From Gammaproteobacteria bacterium (GTDB lineage Bacteria; Pseudomonadota; Gammaproteobacteria; Pseudomonadales; Azotimanducaceae): a stretch of DNA of 64,000 nucleotides. The stretch lies in the NCBI GenBank assembly GCA_009846005.1, contig VXYL01000068.1, positions 64,451 to 128,450 of the forward strand. Direction: 5' to 3'. Below, piece after piece: positions 34,448 through 42,674 of the stretch. Each line of letters opens with the position of its first letter. The stretch's first letter is position 1. The notes under the pieces are model-generated. The model did not search any database. It was given only the letters and a program-made list of their open reading frames with translations, and was not told the DNA's origin. The position numbers were made by a program, and so were the translations under genes.

Positions 34448-34809
34448 ATCCCGAAATAGGATCCCCAGAAGGTCTCCTGCATCGGCATGGTCACGGTGCC
34501 GCCGGCGGACAGCTTGCCGATAAGGTCGTCGCTCTCTTGACGACCCTCGGTATCGACGGAAATCGAGAAATTGTTGCCGACCACGACAGGCGATCCGGAG
34601 GGGTCGTTGTCGCTGCCCATGAGAACGCTCGAACCGATCGGCAGCGTCACGTGCATCACCTTGTCCCTGTGCGCATTCGGCACGTCCATGTCCTCGGGTG
34701 CTTCGGCGAACGTGGTAAGGACCACGAACTCCGTGCCGAATACGGATCGGTAGAACTCGAAGGCTTCGCGGCAGTTGCCGTCGAACGTGAGATAGGTGCT
34801 GAGCGACAT
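34393..34809 (-). CDS. VOC family protein, PhnB/glyoxalase-like (138 aa)
   Basis: Vicinal-oxygen-chelate fold protein of the PhnB-like group. Family features are MSLSTYLTFDGNCREAFEFY, SVFGTEFV, VMHVTLPIGSSVLMGSD and GTVTMPMQETFWGSYFGMC followed by DRFGINWMVSCH. PhnB-like proteins often lack a known reaction; some are quorum-quenching or detoxifying. ATG at 34809 is preceded by AAGGAG with good spacing. The 3' end lies within the possible 5' extension of the cytochrome gene. No promoter or partner gene gives a role. Confidence 0.85.
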   Translation of the reverse strand: MSLSTYLTFDGNCREAFEFYRSVFGTEFVVLTTFAEAPEDMDVPNAHRDKVMHVTLPIGSSVLMGSDNDPSGSPVVVGNNFSISVDTEGRQESDDLIGKLSAGGTVTMPMQETFWGSYFGMCTDRFGINWMVSCHLSA

Positions 34810-34903
34810 GATTACTCCTTGTCCGGGCGTGCCGATTGTTCGTCGGCGCGTTTGCGGGTGGCTCAAGGAGTGTAGCCTAGATGCCCAAAGCCGCGTCTTG
34901 CCT

Positions 34904-35638
34904 CTATTGGGATTCTTGGATTCGCGCGACTGCCTGGCGCACGGCCGTGCGCAACTCGGCGGCGTGGGTCAGCCACACGGTATGGGCGGCGCCGGCAATC
35001 TCGACGTAGCGTCCGTTTGGCATCAACGCCGCCAACTGCCGGGTCGGCCAACTCGGCCGGATGTCCTCGGAACCGTTGATGAAAGTGGCCGGAATCGGGA
35101 GGTCAGCGATCTCGCGGAACAGCGCCGGATGCTTGATGTACTCGCGCCAGGACCGGTTGCCCTCCTGGTTCACGGTCTCGTCGGCGGTGAAGACCACGCC
35201 ACCCAAGTCCTCGCCGACCGTGTCGAGATTGCGGTGATACGCCTCGCTCCAGGTACGGTCGTTCACGAACGTGCCGCCCGCAATGCCGACCAGCCCGATG
35301 ACGTGGGCGGGGTATCGAAGCGCGTAGGCGAGCGCCAGGCTCGGCCCGAAACTGTGGCCACCGACGATGCATCCCTCGACACCGTACGCCCGCCGGACCG
35401 CCTCGGCGTCGTCGATCATCGTCTGAACGGCATAGTTGCCATCCCAGTCGGATCGACCGCAGCCGCGTGGCTCGAACCGGATGACCTGGCAGACGTCCTC
35501 AACCATGCGTGCCACCGGGGCGAGATAGTCGTCGCAGCCGGGCCCGCCGTTGAACATGAGGAACGGCGTGCCCTTGCCGCTCACGCACGTCCAGAGGCGG
35601 GCGCCGTTCGAGCGTATGTAGTGATCTACATCCGCCAT
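34904..35638 (-). CDS. Alpha/beta hydrolase, proline-iminopeptidase-like (244 aa)
   Basis: Alpha/beta hydrolase with the oxyanion-region motif FLMFNGGPGCDDYL (GGPG typical of the prolyl aminopeptidase group), the strand FEPRGCGRSDWDGNY, nucleophile elbow VGGHSFGPSLALAYAL, an acid in FINGSEDIRPSWP and the terminal His in IAGAAHTVWLTH. The catalytic Ser-Asp-His set is therefore complete. ATG at 35638 is 10 bp downstream of the ABC permease stop, so it may be the last gene of the efflux operon; whether it acts on the exported compound is unknown. No signal peptide is seen. Confidence 0.85.
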   Translation of the reverse strand: MADVDHYIRSNGARLWTCVSGKGTPFLMFNGGPGCDDYLAPVARMVEDVCQVIRFEPRGCGRSDWDGNYAVQTMIDDAEAVRRAYGVEGCIVGGHSFGPSLALAYALRYPAHVIGLVGIAGGTFVNDRTWSEAYHRNLDTVGEDLGGVVFTADETVNQEGNRSWREYIKHPALFREIADLPIPATFINGSEDIRPSWPTRQLAALMPNGRYVEIAGAAHTVWLTHAAELRTAVRQAVARIQESQ

Positions 35639-35648
35639 GCCGCCGGCG

Positions 35649-36926
35649 CTATTCCGTCTGCAACGCCGCCACCGGATCAAGGCGCGCGGCGGACATCGCC
35701 GGGTATACGCCGAAGCCGACCGCGATCGCCATGCACACGACGACGGCCAGGGCGATGCCCGGCAACGACCACGCGACGGCCCAACCGGCGAAGGCGGCGA
35801 TGACGTAGGCGATGACCACGCCGAGCACCACGCCCGCAGCGGCGCCGAACAGGGCGATCAGGGTGGCCTCGACGAGAAACTGCCGGACGATGTCCTTCTC
35901 CCGGGCGCCCACGGCGCGTAGCAGGCCGATTTCGGAGCGGCGTTCCATGACGCTCGCCATCATGATGTTCATGATGCCGATGCCGCCGACCAGGAGGGAG
36001 ATGCCGGCCACCGCCGACATCACGATCGTGAAGATGCGCTGGGTCTGCTGGTGCTGGGCAAGGAGCCGGATCGGCACCGTCAACCGCGTGTCCTTCTGCC
36101 CACCGTGGCGACGGTCGAGGAGGTGCTGGACGGCGCTTGCCGCGGACGTGGGCGGGAATCCGCCTGCCAGACGCAGCTTGAGCTGGGTGAGTTCCGAATC
36201 CCACGCCGGAATCCGCAGCCGTTTGAGCGCGGTCTCGAGCGGCAGGTAGACGCGGTCGCCCTCGCCGCCGACATCGACGCCCTGGAACTCGTCGTCGGGA
36301 AGTTGACGGTCGCGCAGCACGGCGACGACCTTGAGCCAGAGGTGGTTGACCTTGACGAACTGGCCAACCGCGTCGCCATTCGGGAACAGGGACCGAGCCG
36401 CCGTTTCCCCGAGCACGGCGACCTGCGCGAAGCGGTCGTTGTCCTCGTTGTCGAACAGCGCGCCGGCGGTCGAGCTCAGGCGGGTAAGTTCGAAGTACGA
36501 CGGGCTCACCGCCCAGACCTGCGCGTGGCTCTGGCCGTGGCGAGAGAACAGGTTCCAGGTGTTTACCGGGCGAACGCCTGCCCAATCTTCCACGAAGGGA
36601 AGCGTCTCGAGGAGTGCGTTGGCGTCGGCGATCGACAGTCCCGCGGAGTGCTTGCGCGCGTCCTTGCGTGCCTCCCCGGGTGGATCCGTTGCATCGACGA
36701 TCAGGTTGTCGACACCCATGCCCTCGATCATGGTGAGCGCTTCGCGGCGACCGCCCTCGCTGACTGCGAGCATGGCGATGACGGCGCCGACGCCGAACAC
36801 CATGCCGAGTAGGGTCAGCGCCGACCGCAATCGGTGATGTGCCAACTGCGCCATTGCCTGGCGGAGGTCCGGTAGCCAGTGTCGCGCGGACTCGCGGACC
36901 TGCTTGGGCAAATTCCTATCGGGCAT
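35649..36926 (-). CDS. MacB-type ABC transporter permease (425 aa)
   Basis: FtsX/MacB-family permease: N-terminal membrane segment ALTLLGMVFGVGAVIAMLAVSEG, a large periplasmic MacB_PCD domain with the SPSYFELTRLSS-type block, then three C-terminal segments around MSAVAGISLLVGGIGIMNI and AWAVAWSLPGIALAVVVCM. The motif ERRSEIGLLRAVGA is conserved in the family. These permeases power tripartite export with a TolC-like channel. ATG at 36926 is chosen; a longer frame reaches 36968. It follows the three adaptor genes and the ATPase in the same direction, completing the transporter. Confidence 0.9.
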   Translation of the reverse strand: MPDRNLPKQVRESARHWLPDLRQAMAQLAHHRLRSALTLLGMVFGVGAVIAMLAVSEGGRREALTMIEGMGVDNLIVDATDPPGEARKDARKHSAGLSIADANALLETLPFVEDWAGVRPVNTWNLFSRHGQSHAQVWAVSPSYFELTRLSSTAGALFDNEDNDRFAQVAVLGETAARSLFPNGDAVGQFVKVNHLWLKVVAVLRDRQLPDDEFQGVDVGGEGDRVYLPLETALKRLRIPAWDSELTQLKLRLAGGFPPTSAASAVQHLLDRRHGGQKDTRLTVPIRLLAQHQQTQRIFTIVMSAVAGISLLVGGIGIMNIMMASVMERRSEIGLLRAVGAREKDIVRQFLVEATLIALFGAAAGVVLGVVIAYVIAAFAGWAVAWSLPGIALAVVVCMAIAVGFGVYPAMSAARLDPVAALQTE

Positions 36927-36983
36927 CGTTGGCGGTGAGGGCGCTGGCTGGACCGGGTTTCGGGCCAATGCGCGAGGAAAACG

Positions 36984-38195
36984 TCATCCCGAGCTAGTCT
37001 CGGGTGCGGCCACGCCGACTTTGTCCCCCGCGTCGAGGCCGGCGGCGATTTCAACAAGGGTGGGACTCTCGTGGCCGAGCCGCACGTCCCTGCGCTCGGT
37101 CGTGTTGCGCTTGACGACGTACACGAAGGGTTGGTCCTGTTCGTAGAACAGCGCCTGATGCGGAAGCAGATAGCCGCCTTCGACCTGACCGGTCACGATC
37201 GTGGCGTGGAGGCTGCTGCCGACGCGCATGAGGTCGGCGTCCACCTCGTCCGGTTCCGCTTCGACGACGAAGTACTTCTGCGGATTGTCCCGGCTACGCG
37301 GAATGGCAACGGACGAGACGCTGGACACATGAGCTGCGAACGTGCGTCCGACATCGCTATCGAGACGTAGCGTGACCTGCTGGTCCTCCGCTAGGCCGAT
37401 GGCATCGACCTCGGGCACGTAGATGCGCGCCCTGACCTTGCCCTTGACGGGCAGCACCCCGACGGACCGGCCCGGGAACACGCGTTGGCCTTGGGTCAGT
37501 TTCTCGCCCCAGGGTGTCCGCGCGTAAACGAAAGTCCCGTCGGCGGGGCTGGTCAGCTCCATGACCGCGAGCGCGGACTCCTGTTTGTCGAGTTGGGCCC
37601 GGCTGGTGTCACGGAACGCGATGAGCCGGTGCAGTTCGGCATTGGTGCGGCGGTCATGGGTCTCGGCGGCCCACGCAAAGTATGCGTCCTCCACCTCGAG
37701 CAGGTTCAGGTCGCCCAACGCGTCGAGGATCTCGTTGCGACTGAACAGCAGCGGGTCGTCGACGTGGGTGAAGGTCCTCGCGATGTCCTGTTCGCCCGCC
37801 ACGCGTTCCCGTTCGTGGTCGATCAGCGTCCGGGCGATGGCGCTGTCCTGGGAATGCACGCCGAGTTGAAGATCCCGGGTGGCCACCTCGACGACGATGT
37901 TCTCGCGGCTCATCTCGATGTCGGTGTCGTCGAACCGGACGATCACCTGGCCTTTCTTGACCTCCGAGTACTCGGGCACGATCCAGGCGATGTCGAAGCC
38001 CATGTTAAGCCCGTCGGGAACCCGGATGTCGACGGCCTCGGAGGCGATCAGTTCGCCTCTGGCCTGTACGACGAAGCGATGGTCCCGCGCCTCGATGGTC
38101 ACCGTCGGTTGCCGGACACCGTCCGTGCAGGCCACGCAGATCGCGAGCGAAGCGGCGAGCATGGGTATCGGTGGTCGATGCCGAGGTGCCTTCAC
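36984..38195 (-). CDS. Membrane-fusion adaptor, probable lipoprotein (403 aa)
   Basis: Periplasmic adaptor of the HlyD/RND-MFP type. The N-terminus MKAPRHRPPIPMLAASLAIC is a lipoprotein-like signal (ASLAIC). A lipoyl-like half-site (VPDGLNMGFDIAWIVPEYSEVKKGQVIV) and coiled-coil middle are followed by the beta-barrel domain (PVKGKVRARIYVPEVDAIGL) and a membrane-proximal domain. The GTG at 38195 overlaps the TGA of the previous adaptor by 4 nt. It is the third of three adaptors in one operon and ends 57 bp before the permease. It probably bridges the MacB-like permease and an outer-membrane channel not encoded here. Confidence 0.85.
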   Translation of the reverse strand: MKAPRHRPPIPMLAASLAICVACTDGVRQPTVTIEARDHRFVVQARGELIASEAVDIRVPDGLNMGFDIAWIVPEYSEVKKGQVIVRFDDTDIEMSRENIVVEVATRDLQLGVHSQDSAIARTLIDHERERVAGEQDIARTFTHVDDPLLFSRNEILDALGDLNLLEVEDAYFAWAAETHDRRTNAELHRLIAFRDTSRAQLDKQESALAVMELTSPADGTFVYARTPWGEKLTQGQRVFPGRSVGVLPVKGKVRARIYVPEVDAIGLAEDQQVTLRLDSDVGRTFAAHVSSVSSVAIPRSRDNPQKYFVVEAEPDEVDADLMRVGSSLHATIVTGQVEGGYLLPHQALFYEQDQPFVYVVKRNTTERRDVRLGHESPTLVEIAAGLDAGDKVGVAAPETSSG

Positions 38196-39364
38196 AGCCT
38201 GACCTCTTGCCCGGCTTCGAGCCCGTCGGCAACGACGAACATGCCGCCGCTGCGCTCGCCGAGTCCGATTCCTCGCCAGTCGCCGTTCGCCAGGACGACG
38301 CCGGGAGAGCCGCCACGGTAGCTGACCGCGGTGACCGGGATGGCAATCGCGTCCTCGACCACGGCGACCTCGACCGTGATCTGCACGGACATGCCGAGCC
38401 GAAGTCCCTTGGGCGCGTCCACCGGGAAGCTCACGGTGATGTCACGCACGTTGGCCTGGGACTGGCGCGATTGTCGGCGAACGGTGTTCGCCACGCTGGC
38501 CACCTTCCCCTCGAGCGCCGAACCGCCTGCGGAGTCGACGGTCACACGTGCCCGTTGGCCCACGGCCAAGCGCGCCGCCAAGTGTTCCGGAATCTCCGCT
38601 TGGACGGCCAGCTTGCGGTCGTTGGCGAGTTCGACGACGGCGAGTCCCGGGTGGGCAGGATTGCCAACGTCGAGCTTGTTCCCGAACTGGTCGGTGCCGA
38701 TGATCACGAGACCGCTTCGGGGCGCACGGAGGGTCAGGGCCTCGAGTTCCCGCACGGCGGCGGCATGCATGATCTCCAATCGGCGGGTATTCACTTCGAG
38801 TTCCTGCCGTTTGGCCTCCCGAAGCCGCGAACTCAAGGGCTGCCGTTGCCGAATGCGCTTGAGCTTCTCGTTTGCGAGACGCTTCTGCTCGACGAGCTTG
38901 CGGTACTCGACGGCCGGGATCAGCTCCGCCGGTTGTTCGGCCTTTCGGTTCGCCCGAGTCGCCTGGCTTTCAGCGGTTGCGAGCGCGACCTTTTCGTCGG
39001 CCGTCTCCTGCGCCTGCTGTTCCGCGAGGGAGGTCAACTCGCCGCGGCTCACAGCCAGATTGCCAGCCAGTTCGCGCACCCGGTTGTCGAGCATGTTGGC
39101 GTCGAACTGCACGAGCAGGTCGCCTTCGGCGACCGTCTTTCCCTCCTCGGCAATCTGGCTAATCGGCAATGCCCAGTTTCTGCTGGGCGGCGCGCCGAAC
39201 TTGAGCACATCCGTGGAGATGACGATGCCGCTGGCGGCGATCGTAACGGGACGATCTTCTTCGCGCAGTTCGATCATGCGTTGGGCGTGGGCGCTTGTCG
39301 CCAGCGCCAAGGGGAGTACCGCGACGATGAGCGCCCCGACGCGTCCGAAGGACGCGCCTTTCAT
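38192..39364 (-). CDS. Membrane-fusion adaptor with signal peptide (390 aa)
   Basis: Second adaptor of the operon. Signal peptide: ALIVAVLPLALATSAHAQ. A lipoyl half-domain (IAEEGKTVAEGDLLVQFDANM), a long coiled coil of about residues 90-200 rich in E, K, R and Q, the second lipoyl half (ALTLRAPRSGLVIIGTDQ) and a beta-barrel (AEIPEHLAARLAVGQRARV) follow in the usual order. Its ATG at 39364 overlaps the TGA of the preceding adaptor by 4 nt (ATGA), so all three are tightly coupled. It differs in sequence from its neighbours, so it is not a recent duplicate. Confidence 0.85.
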   Translation of the reverse strand: MKGASFGRVGALIVAVLPLALATSAHAQRMIELREEDRPVTIAASGIVISTDVLKFGAPPSRNWALPISQIAEEGKTVAEGDLLVQFDANMLDNRVRELAGNLAVSRGELTSLAEQQAQETADEKVALATAESQATRANRKAEQPAELIPAVEYRKLVEQKRLANEKLKRIRQRQPLSSRLREAKRQELEVNTRRLEIMHAAAVRELEALTLRAPRSGLVIIGTDQFGNKLDVGNPAHPGLAVVELANDRKLAVQAEIPEHLAARLAVGQRARVTVDSAGGSALEGKVASVANTVRRQSRQSQANVRDITVSFPVDAPKGLRLGMSVQITVEVAVVEDAIAIPVTAVSYRGGSPGVVLANGDWRGIGLGERSGGMFVVADGLEAGQEVRL

Positions 39365-40305
39365 TGTTTCACCGCGGCCATGACGGCCATGCCGGGTATC
39401 AAGTCGGGCGGCACGGCTTCGGCGGGCAGCGCCAGGAGTTCGAAATAGCCGCCCTGACTCCACTCGTCCCGTGCCGTTGCCTGCTTGGAAGTCCAATCCA
39501 CGGTGGCGGCGATGGCGAGGGATGGAATCGCGTCGGCGGTCACCACGATCTCGGTTTCGGCGGGAACCTTGAGGATGTCGGCCTCGTGGACCCAGAAGCG
39601 GAAACGCAGGGCGTTGCGACTCGCCACCTCGGCGATCTTAATCGTGGGTGGCAGGGTTTCGCCCGCGAAGATCTTGGTGCCCGTGAAGGGATTCTCGCCA
39701 TGGATGAAAAGCCCCGCCCGGTCGGCATAGATCTCCGTTCGGGCTATGGCGTCGCGCAGGCGTTCGGTGTGCGCTTCGGCGCGGGCAATGGCCATCTCCG
39801 TCACAGGCTGCGCTTCGGCGTGCTGTTCCTCCTTGTCGGCGAGGGTTGCGCGGGCCCGGGCCAATGCCTGCTCCACCGTCGCCAGGTCGAGTTGGTCCTG
39901 GTCGTGGTCCAGTTGCCGGGTGGCGTGGGCGGGTATCTCGGCATCGATTCGCGCCAGGCGAACGGCGGATTCGGCTTCGATGACGGCGGTTTGGGCATCG
40001 AGGATCGCCAGCATCGTCTCGGCAAGTCGCCGTTCGGCCTGCAGGCGTCGCTGTTCCAGGTCCGTCTGCGCAGCCTCCTCTTGGGCAATCAGTTCCCCGG
40101 GGTCGAGCCGTACGACGAGGTCGCCGGGAGCAACCGTGCTGCCTTCCGGTGCCAGCCACGCGACCTGCCGCTGCCACATGCCCGGCAGGCGCGGCATCTC
40201 GATGACCTGCGAGTCGGCGTCATCGACAACGCCGGTCAGATAGGGCGGGGCGGCGACGACCGAGTCCGCGACTAGCGCACACACGAATCCTAGAGTCCGC
40301 AGCAA
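39361..40305 (-). CDS. Membrane-fusion adaptor (314 aa)
   Basis: First adaptor of the operon, directly after the ATPase gene. After a signal-like start (LRTLGFVCALVADSVVA) come a lipoyl-type half (WLAPEGSTVAPGDLVVRLDPG), a strong coiled coil (about residues 80-190, QTDLEQRRLQAERRLAETM) and a short barrel domain (FWVHEADILKVPAETEIVV). TTG at 40305 with AGGA five bases before it is chosen; GTG at 40359 overlapping the ATPase end is an equally possible start. Three distinct adaptors for one permease is unusual and suggests a mixed adaptor ring or several partner channels. Confidence 0.78.
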   Translation of the reverse strand: MLRTLGFVCALVADSVVAAPPYLTGVVDDADSQVIEMPRLPGMWQRQVAWLAPEGSTVAPGDLVVRLDPGELIAQEEAAQTDLEQRRLQAERRLAETMLAILDAQTAVIEAESAVRLARIDAEIPAHATRQLDHDQDQLDLATVEQALARARATLADKEEQHAEAQPVTEMAIARAEAHTERLRDAIARTEIYADRAGLFIHGENPFTGTKIFAGETLPPTIKIAEVASRNALRFRFWVHEADILKVPAETEIVVTADAIPSLAIAATVDWTSKQATARDEWSQGGYFELLALPAEAVPPDLIPGMAVMAAVKQ

Positions 40306-40339
40306 GGCGATCCTGCGTACGGCGTTCGGGCCGGAGTCG

Positions 40340-41029
40340 TCAGTGCTGTACGGCGACACGATCCACCTGGCCGTCGCGCATGTGTATGACGCGTCGAGCG
40401 TGGGCCGCGACTTCGTCTTCGTGGGTGACCATGAGAATGGTCTGGCCCTCGCGGTTGAGTCCATCGAATAGCGCCATGATCTCCTGTCCGGTCTTCGAGT
40501 CCAAGTTCCCGGTGGGCTCGTCCGCTAGCAGGAGCGGCGGATTCGCCACGAGGGCGCGCGCGATGGCGACGCGCTGGCGCTGGCCTCCAGACAACTGATT
40601 GGGCGTGTGGTGAGCGCGGTCGGCGAGGCCGAGACGACCCATGAGTTCGGGTCCGCGCCGCAAGCCCGCCTCGGCCCAACCGTCGGCATAGCGGATGGGC
40701 ACGAGGACGTTTTCAAGAGCGGTCATGCGCGGTAGGAGGTGAAAGCTCTGGAAAACAAACCCTATGTGCTGATTGCGCAGCGCCGACAACTGTTCGTCGT
40801 CCATGCTCGAAACGGGTTGGCCGAGGAGGCGGTACTCGCCTGCGTCCGGCCGGTCCAGGCAGCCGAGTATGTTCATCAACGTGGTCTTGCCCGAGCCCGA
40901 CGGTCCCATGACTGCCACGTAGTCCCCTTCGTCCACCTCGAGGTCGATCTGGTCGAGCGCATGCACCTCGGATTCGCCAACGCGAAACGTCCGGGTGAGC
41001 TTGGATGTGGAGATTACGCGGCTGGCCAT
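40340..41029 (-). CDS. ABC transporter ATP-binding protein, LolD/MacB type (229 aa)
   Basis: ATPase subunit of a MacB/LolCDE-like transporter. Walker A is VMGPSGSGKTTLMNILGCLD, Q-loop FVFQSFHLLP, signature NQLSGGQRQRVAIARAL, Walker B LLLADEPTGNLD and H-loop VTHEDEVA. Length and motifs are fully canonical, with no fused permease. First gene of the operon: ATPase, three adaptors, permease, then a hydrolase. ATG at 41029 begins MASRVISTSKLTRTFRVGE. Likely energises export of a lipophilic or peptide compound across both membranes. Confidence 0.94.
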   Translation of the reverse strand: MASRVISTSKLTRTFRVGESEVHALDQIDLEVDEGDYVAVMGPSGSGKTTLMNILGCLDRPDAGEYRLLGQPVSSMDDEQLSALRNQHIGFVFQSFHLLPRMTALENVLVPIRYADGWAEAGLRRGPELMGRLGLADRAHHTPNQLSGGQRQRVAIARALVANPPLLLADEPTGNLDSKTGQEIMALFDGLNREGQTILMVTHEDEVAAHARRVIHMRDGQVDRVAVQH

Positions 41030-41134
41030 GGCGTAGCCGGCAAGAATACCGACTTCGTCCGGTCGGTGCCGAACCGCGCTGGCGCGGGCTCATGCGTAGC
41101 GGATTGGGAGATGCGCCCCGATTTGGAGTCAGGG

Positions 41135-41650
41135 CTAGTCTGAACGGTCGACCTCGCGCACCCCCTCCGGTCGAGGTCGGGGGCCGTGCCGGCCGCGGCG
41201 ATCCTTGCCTGGGCGCATGGTGTCCAGGAACCGGCGCCGTTCCTCTGGTGTGAGCCGATCGAGGATCGCGACAAACGCTTCGTGGCTGCTGGCCTGGTTG
41301 GCGGCGAAGTGCTGGCGGAAACGCGCCAAGGCGGCAGTCGCTGCGCCCGGGTCGAAGGGCTCCTCGGCCAAGGCGCTTGCGATCAGGCGCTGCGAGGTGC
41401 GCAGGTCGCGCATCGACGCACCGAGCCGGCGACGCAGTTCGCCGTCGGATATCGCCGGCGCGCCGGTTCGCGTGAGCTCCTCGCGCCGCGCTTCCGGAAG
41501 GGAGCGGATCAGGCGGGCGAGGCCCGCGGTCGGATCCACGCCACGGCCCCAATGCGGCGAGCCGGTCGCGAATCCGATGCCGAGCCCGAGCATCCCGACA
41601 TTGAGAGCGACGGAGATCGCCAGGGCGATAACAAGCCATCTCGATCTCAT
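41135..41650 (-). CDS. Periplasmic sensor-like protein, CpxP/ZraP-type helical repeat (171 aa)
   Basis: N-terminal membrane anchor or signal (MRSRWLVIALAISVALNVGM) followed by an alpha-helical periplasmic domain similar in style to heavy-metal sensor and CpxP/ZraP proteins (RLIRSLPEARREELTRTGAP, AALARFRQHFAANQASSHEA, LDRLTPEERRRFLDTM). The C-terminus is rich in R, H and G (KDRRGRHGPRPRP). Its ATG at 41650 overlaps the TGA of the upstream anti-sigma-like gene by 4 nt. In comparable operons this kind of protein modulates the sigma-anti-sigma pair. Metal binding is possible but no clear site is seen. Confidence 0.7.
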   Translation of the reverse strand: MRSRWLVIALAISVALNVGMLGLGIGFATGSPHWGRGVDPTAGLARLIRSLPEARREELTRTGAPAISDGELRRRLGASMRDLRTSQRLIASALAEEPFDPGAATAALARFRQHFAANQASSHEAFVAILDRLTPEERRRFLDTMRPGKDRRGRHGPRPRPEGVREVDRSD

Positions 41651-42099
41651 GGTTGTAGAGCCGTATTGGCGCCCGGCAGTTCGTAGCGGGCGAGTTCGTC
41701 GGGATCGAAAAGCGCGAGCAGCATGTCGTCCTCGGCAGTTTGTGTCGCATCCGCGCCTTGGGCGACGTTGAGCCCTACGCCAAAGCCAACGACGAGTGGC
41801 ACCAGCGCAAGCGCCGCCGGTCGCCAGGCTTTCACCGTCAGCCACTCGAACCACGCTTCGCGCTCGGGCAGGTTGGCTAGCACGCGCGTGCGCAGCCCCC
41901 GTGGTGCCGCAACCCTCGGCAGAAGATCGTCGAGGGCAGATTCGAGATCGCGGGCCTCGTTGAGCAGGTTGCGAGCGTGGGCCGAACGGTCGACCGAACT
42001 TCTCGCCTGCGCCGAAAGGTCATTCGGCCACCGGTCGAGATCTGGACCGTGTCGGTCTAGCAAGTGTTCGAAGGTCTTGTTGTCCATCGTTCGATCCAT
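41647..42099 (-). CDS. Probable anti-sigma factor, single-pass membrane protein (150 aa)
   Basis: Cytoplasmic N-terminal part (MDNKTFEHLLDRHGPDLDRW) typical of small inner-membrane proteins coded after ECF sigma genes, then one transmembrane segment (PAALALVPLVVGFGVGLNVA) and a short periplasmic tail with an acidic stretch. It starts 8 bp after the sigma gene, so the anti-sigma role is inferred from position and layout. ATG at 42099 or 42087 both possible; the second has GGA upstream. No zinc-binding HxxxCxxC motif is present, so it is not a ZAS-type anti-sigma factor. Confidence 0.65.
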   Translation of the reverse strand: MDRTMDNKTFEHLLDRHGPDLDRWPNDLSAQARSSVDRSAHARNLLNEARDLESALDDLLPRVAAPRGLRTRVLANLPEREAWFEWLTVKAWRPAALALVPLVVGFGVGLNVAQGADATQTAEDDMLLALFDPDELARYELPGANTALQP

Positions 42100-42107
42100 G
42101 TTGGATT

Positions 42108-42662
42108 TTAGCGGTACTCCCGCAATTTGAGCCGCAGGGTTCGCCGGGCCCGGGCCAGCAACGACTCCAGGGCGTCGACGCTGACCGCGAGCACGGCCGC
42201 GGCGTCGCGGTTCGTCATGCCGTCGCGGTGACAGAGCACCAGTGCCGTGCGTTGCCGCTCTGGAAGGTCCGTGATGGCTTGATCCAGGGCCTGGCGCAGT
42301 CGCAACGCGGCGCGCGCTGTTTCGGGGGCGTCACCGTCTTCGGCGGCAAGGTTGGCATCGACCTCATGGGTCTCGCGGTGCCGTCGATGGGCATCGATGC
42401 ACAGGTTGCGTGCGATGCGGTGCAGCCAGGTGGTGAATCTGATCTTGCCTCCGGCAGGCCGATGGGGCCGCCAGGTGGCGGCACTGTTCCAGACCCGTAG
42501 GAATGTCTCCTGCGCCAGGTCCGCCGCGTCTTCCTCGTTCCTCGTCATGCGGTAGTTGAAGGCGTGGATGCCGTCGAGGTGGCGTGACACCAGGACCGCG
42601 AAGGCATCGCGGTCCCGGTGCTGGACTCGGCTCATCAACTCCTCGTCGGTGGCTTCGTCCAA
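42108..42662 (-). CDS. ECF-type RNA polymerase sigma factor (184 aa)
   Basis: Extracytoplasmic-function sigma-70 factor. Region 2 has FNYRMTRNEEDAADLAQETFLRVWN and TTWLHRIARNLCIDAHRRH; region 4 has ITDLPERQRTALVLCHRDGMTNRDAAAVL and the helix-turn-helix DALESLLARARRTLRL. The TTG at 42662 begins MDEATDEELMSRVQHRD, the usual sigma N-terminus; an ATG at 42635 with GAGGAG upstream would shorten it. It is 12 bp after an EF-hand gene and 8 bp before a probable anti-sigma gene. A stress response sensed in the periplasm is likely. Confidence 0.9.
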   Translation of the reverse strand: MDEATDEELMSRVQHRDRDAFAVLVSRHLDGIHAFNYRMTRNEEDAADLAQETFLRVWNSAATWRPHRPAGGKIRFTTWLHRIARNLCIDAHRRHRETHEVDANLAAEDGDAPETARAALRLRQALDQAITDLPERQRTALVLCHRDGMTNRDAAAVLAVSVDALESLLARARRTLRLKLREYR

Positions 42663-42674
42663 CGTGACGTCGAC

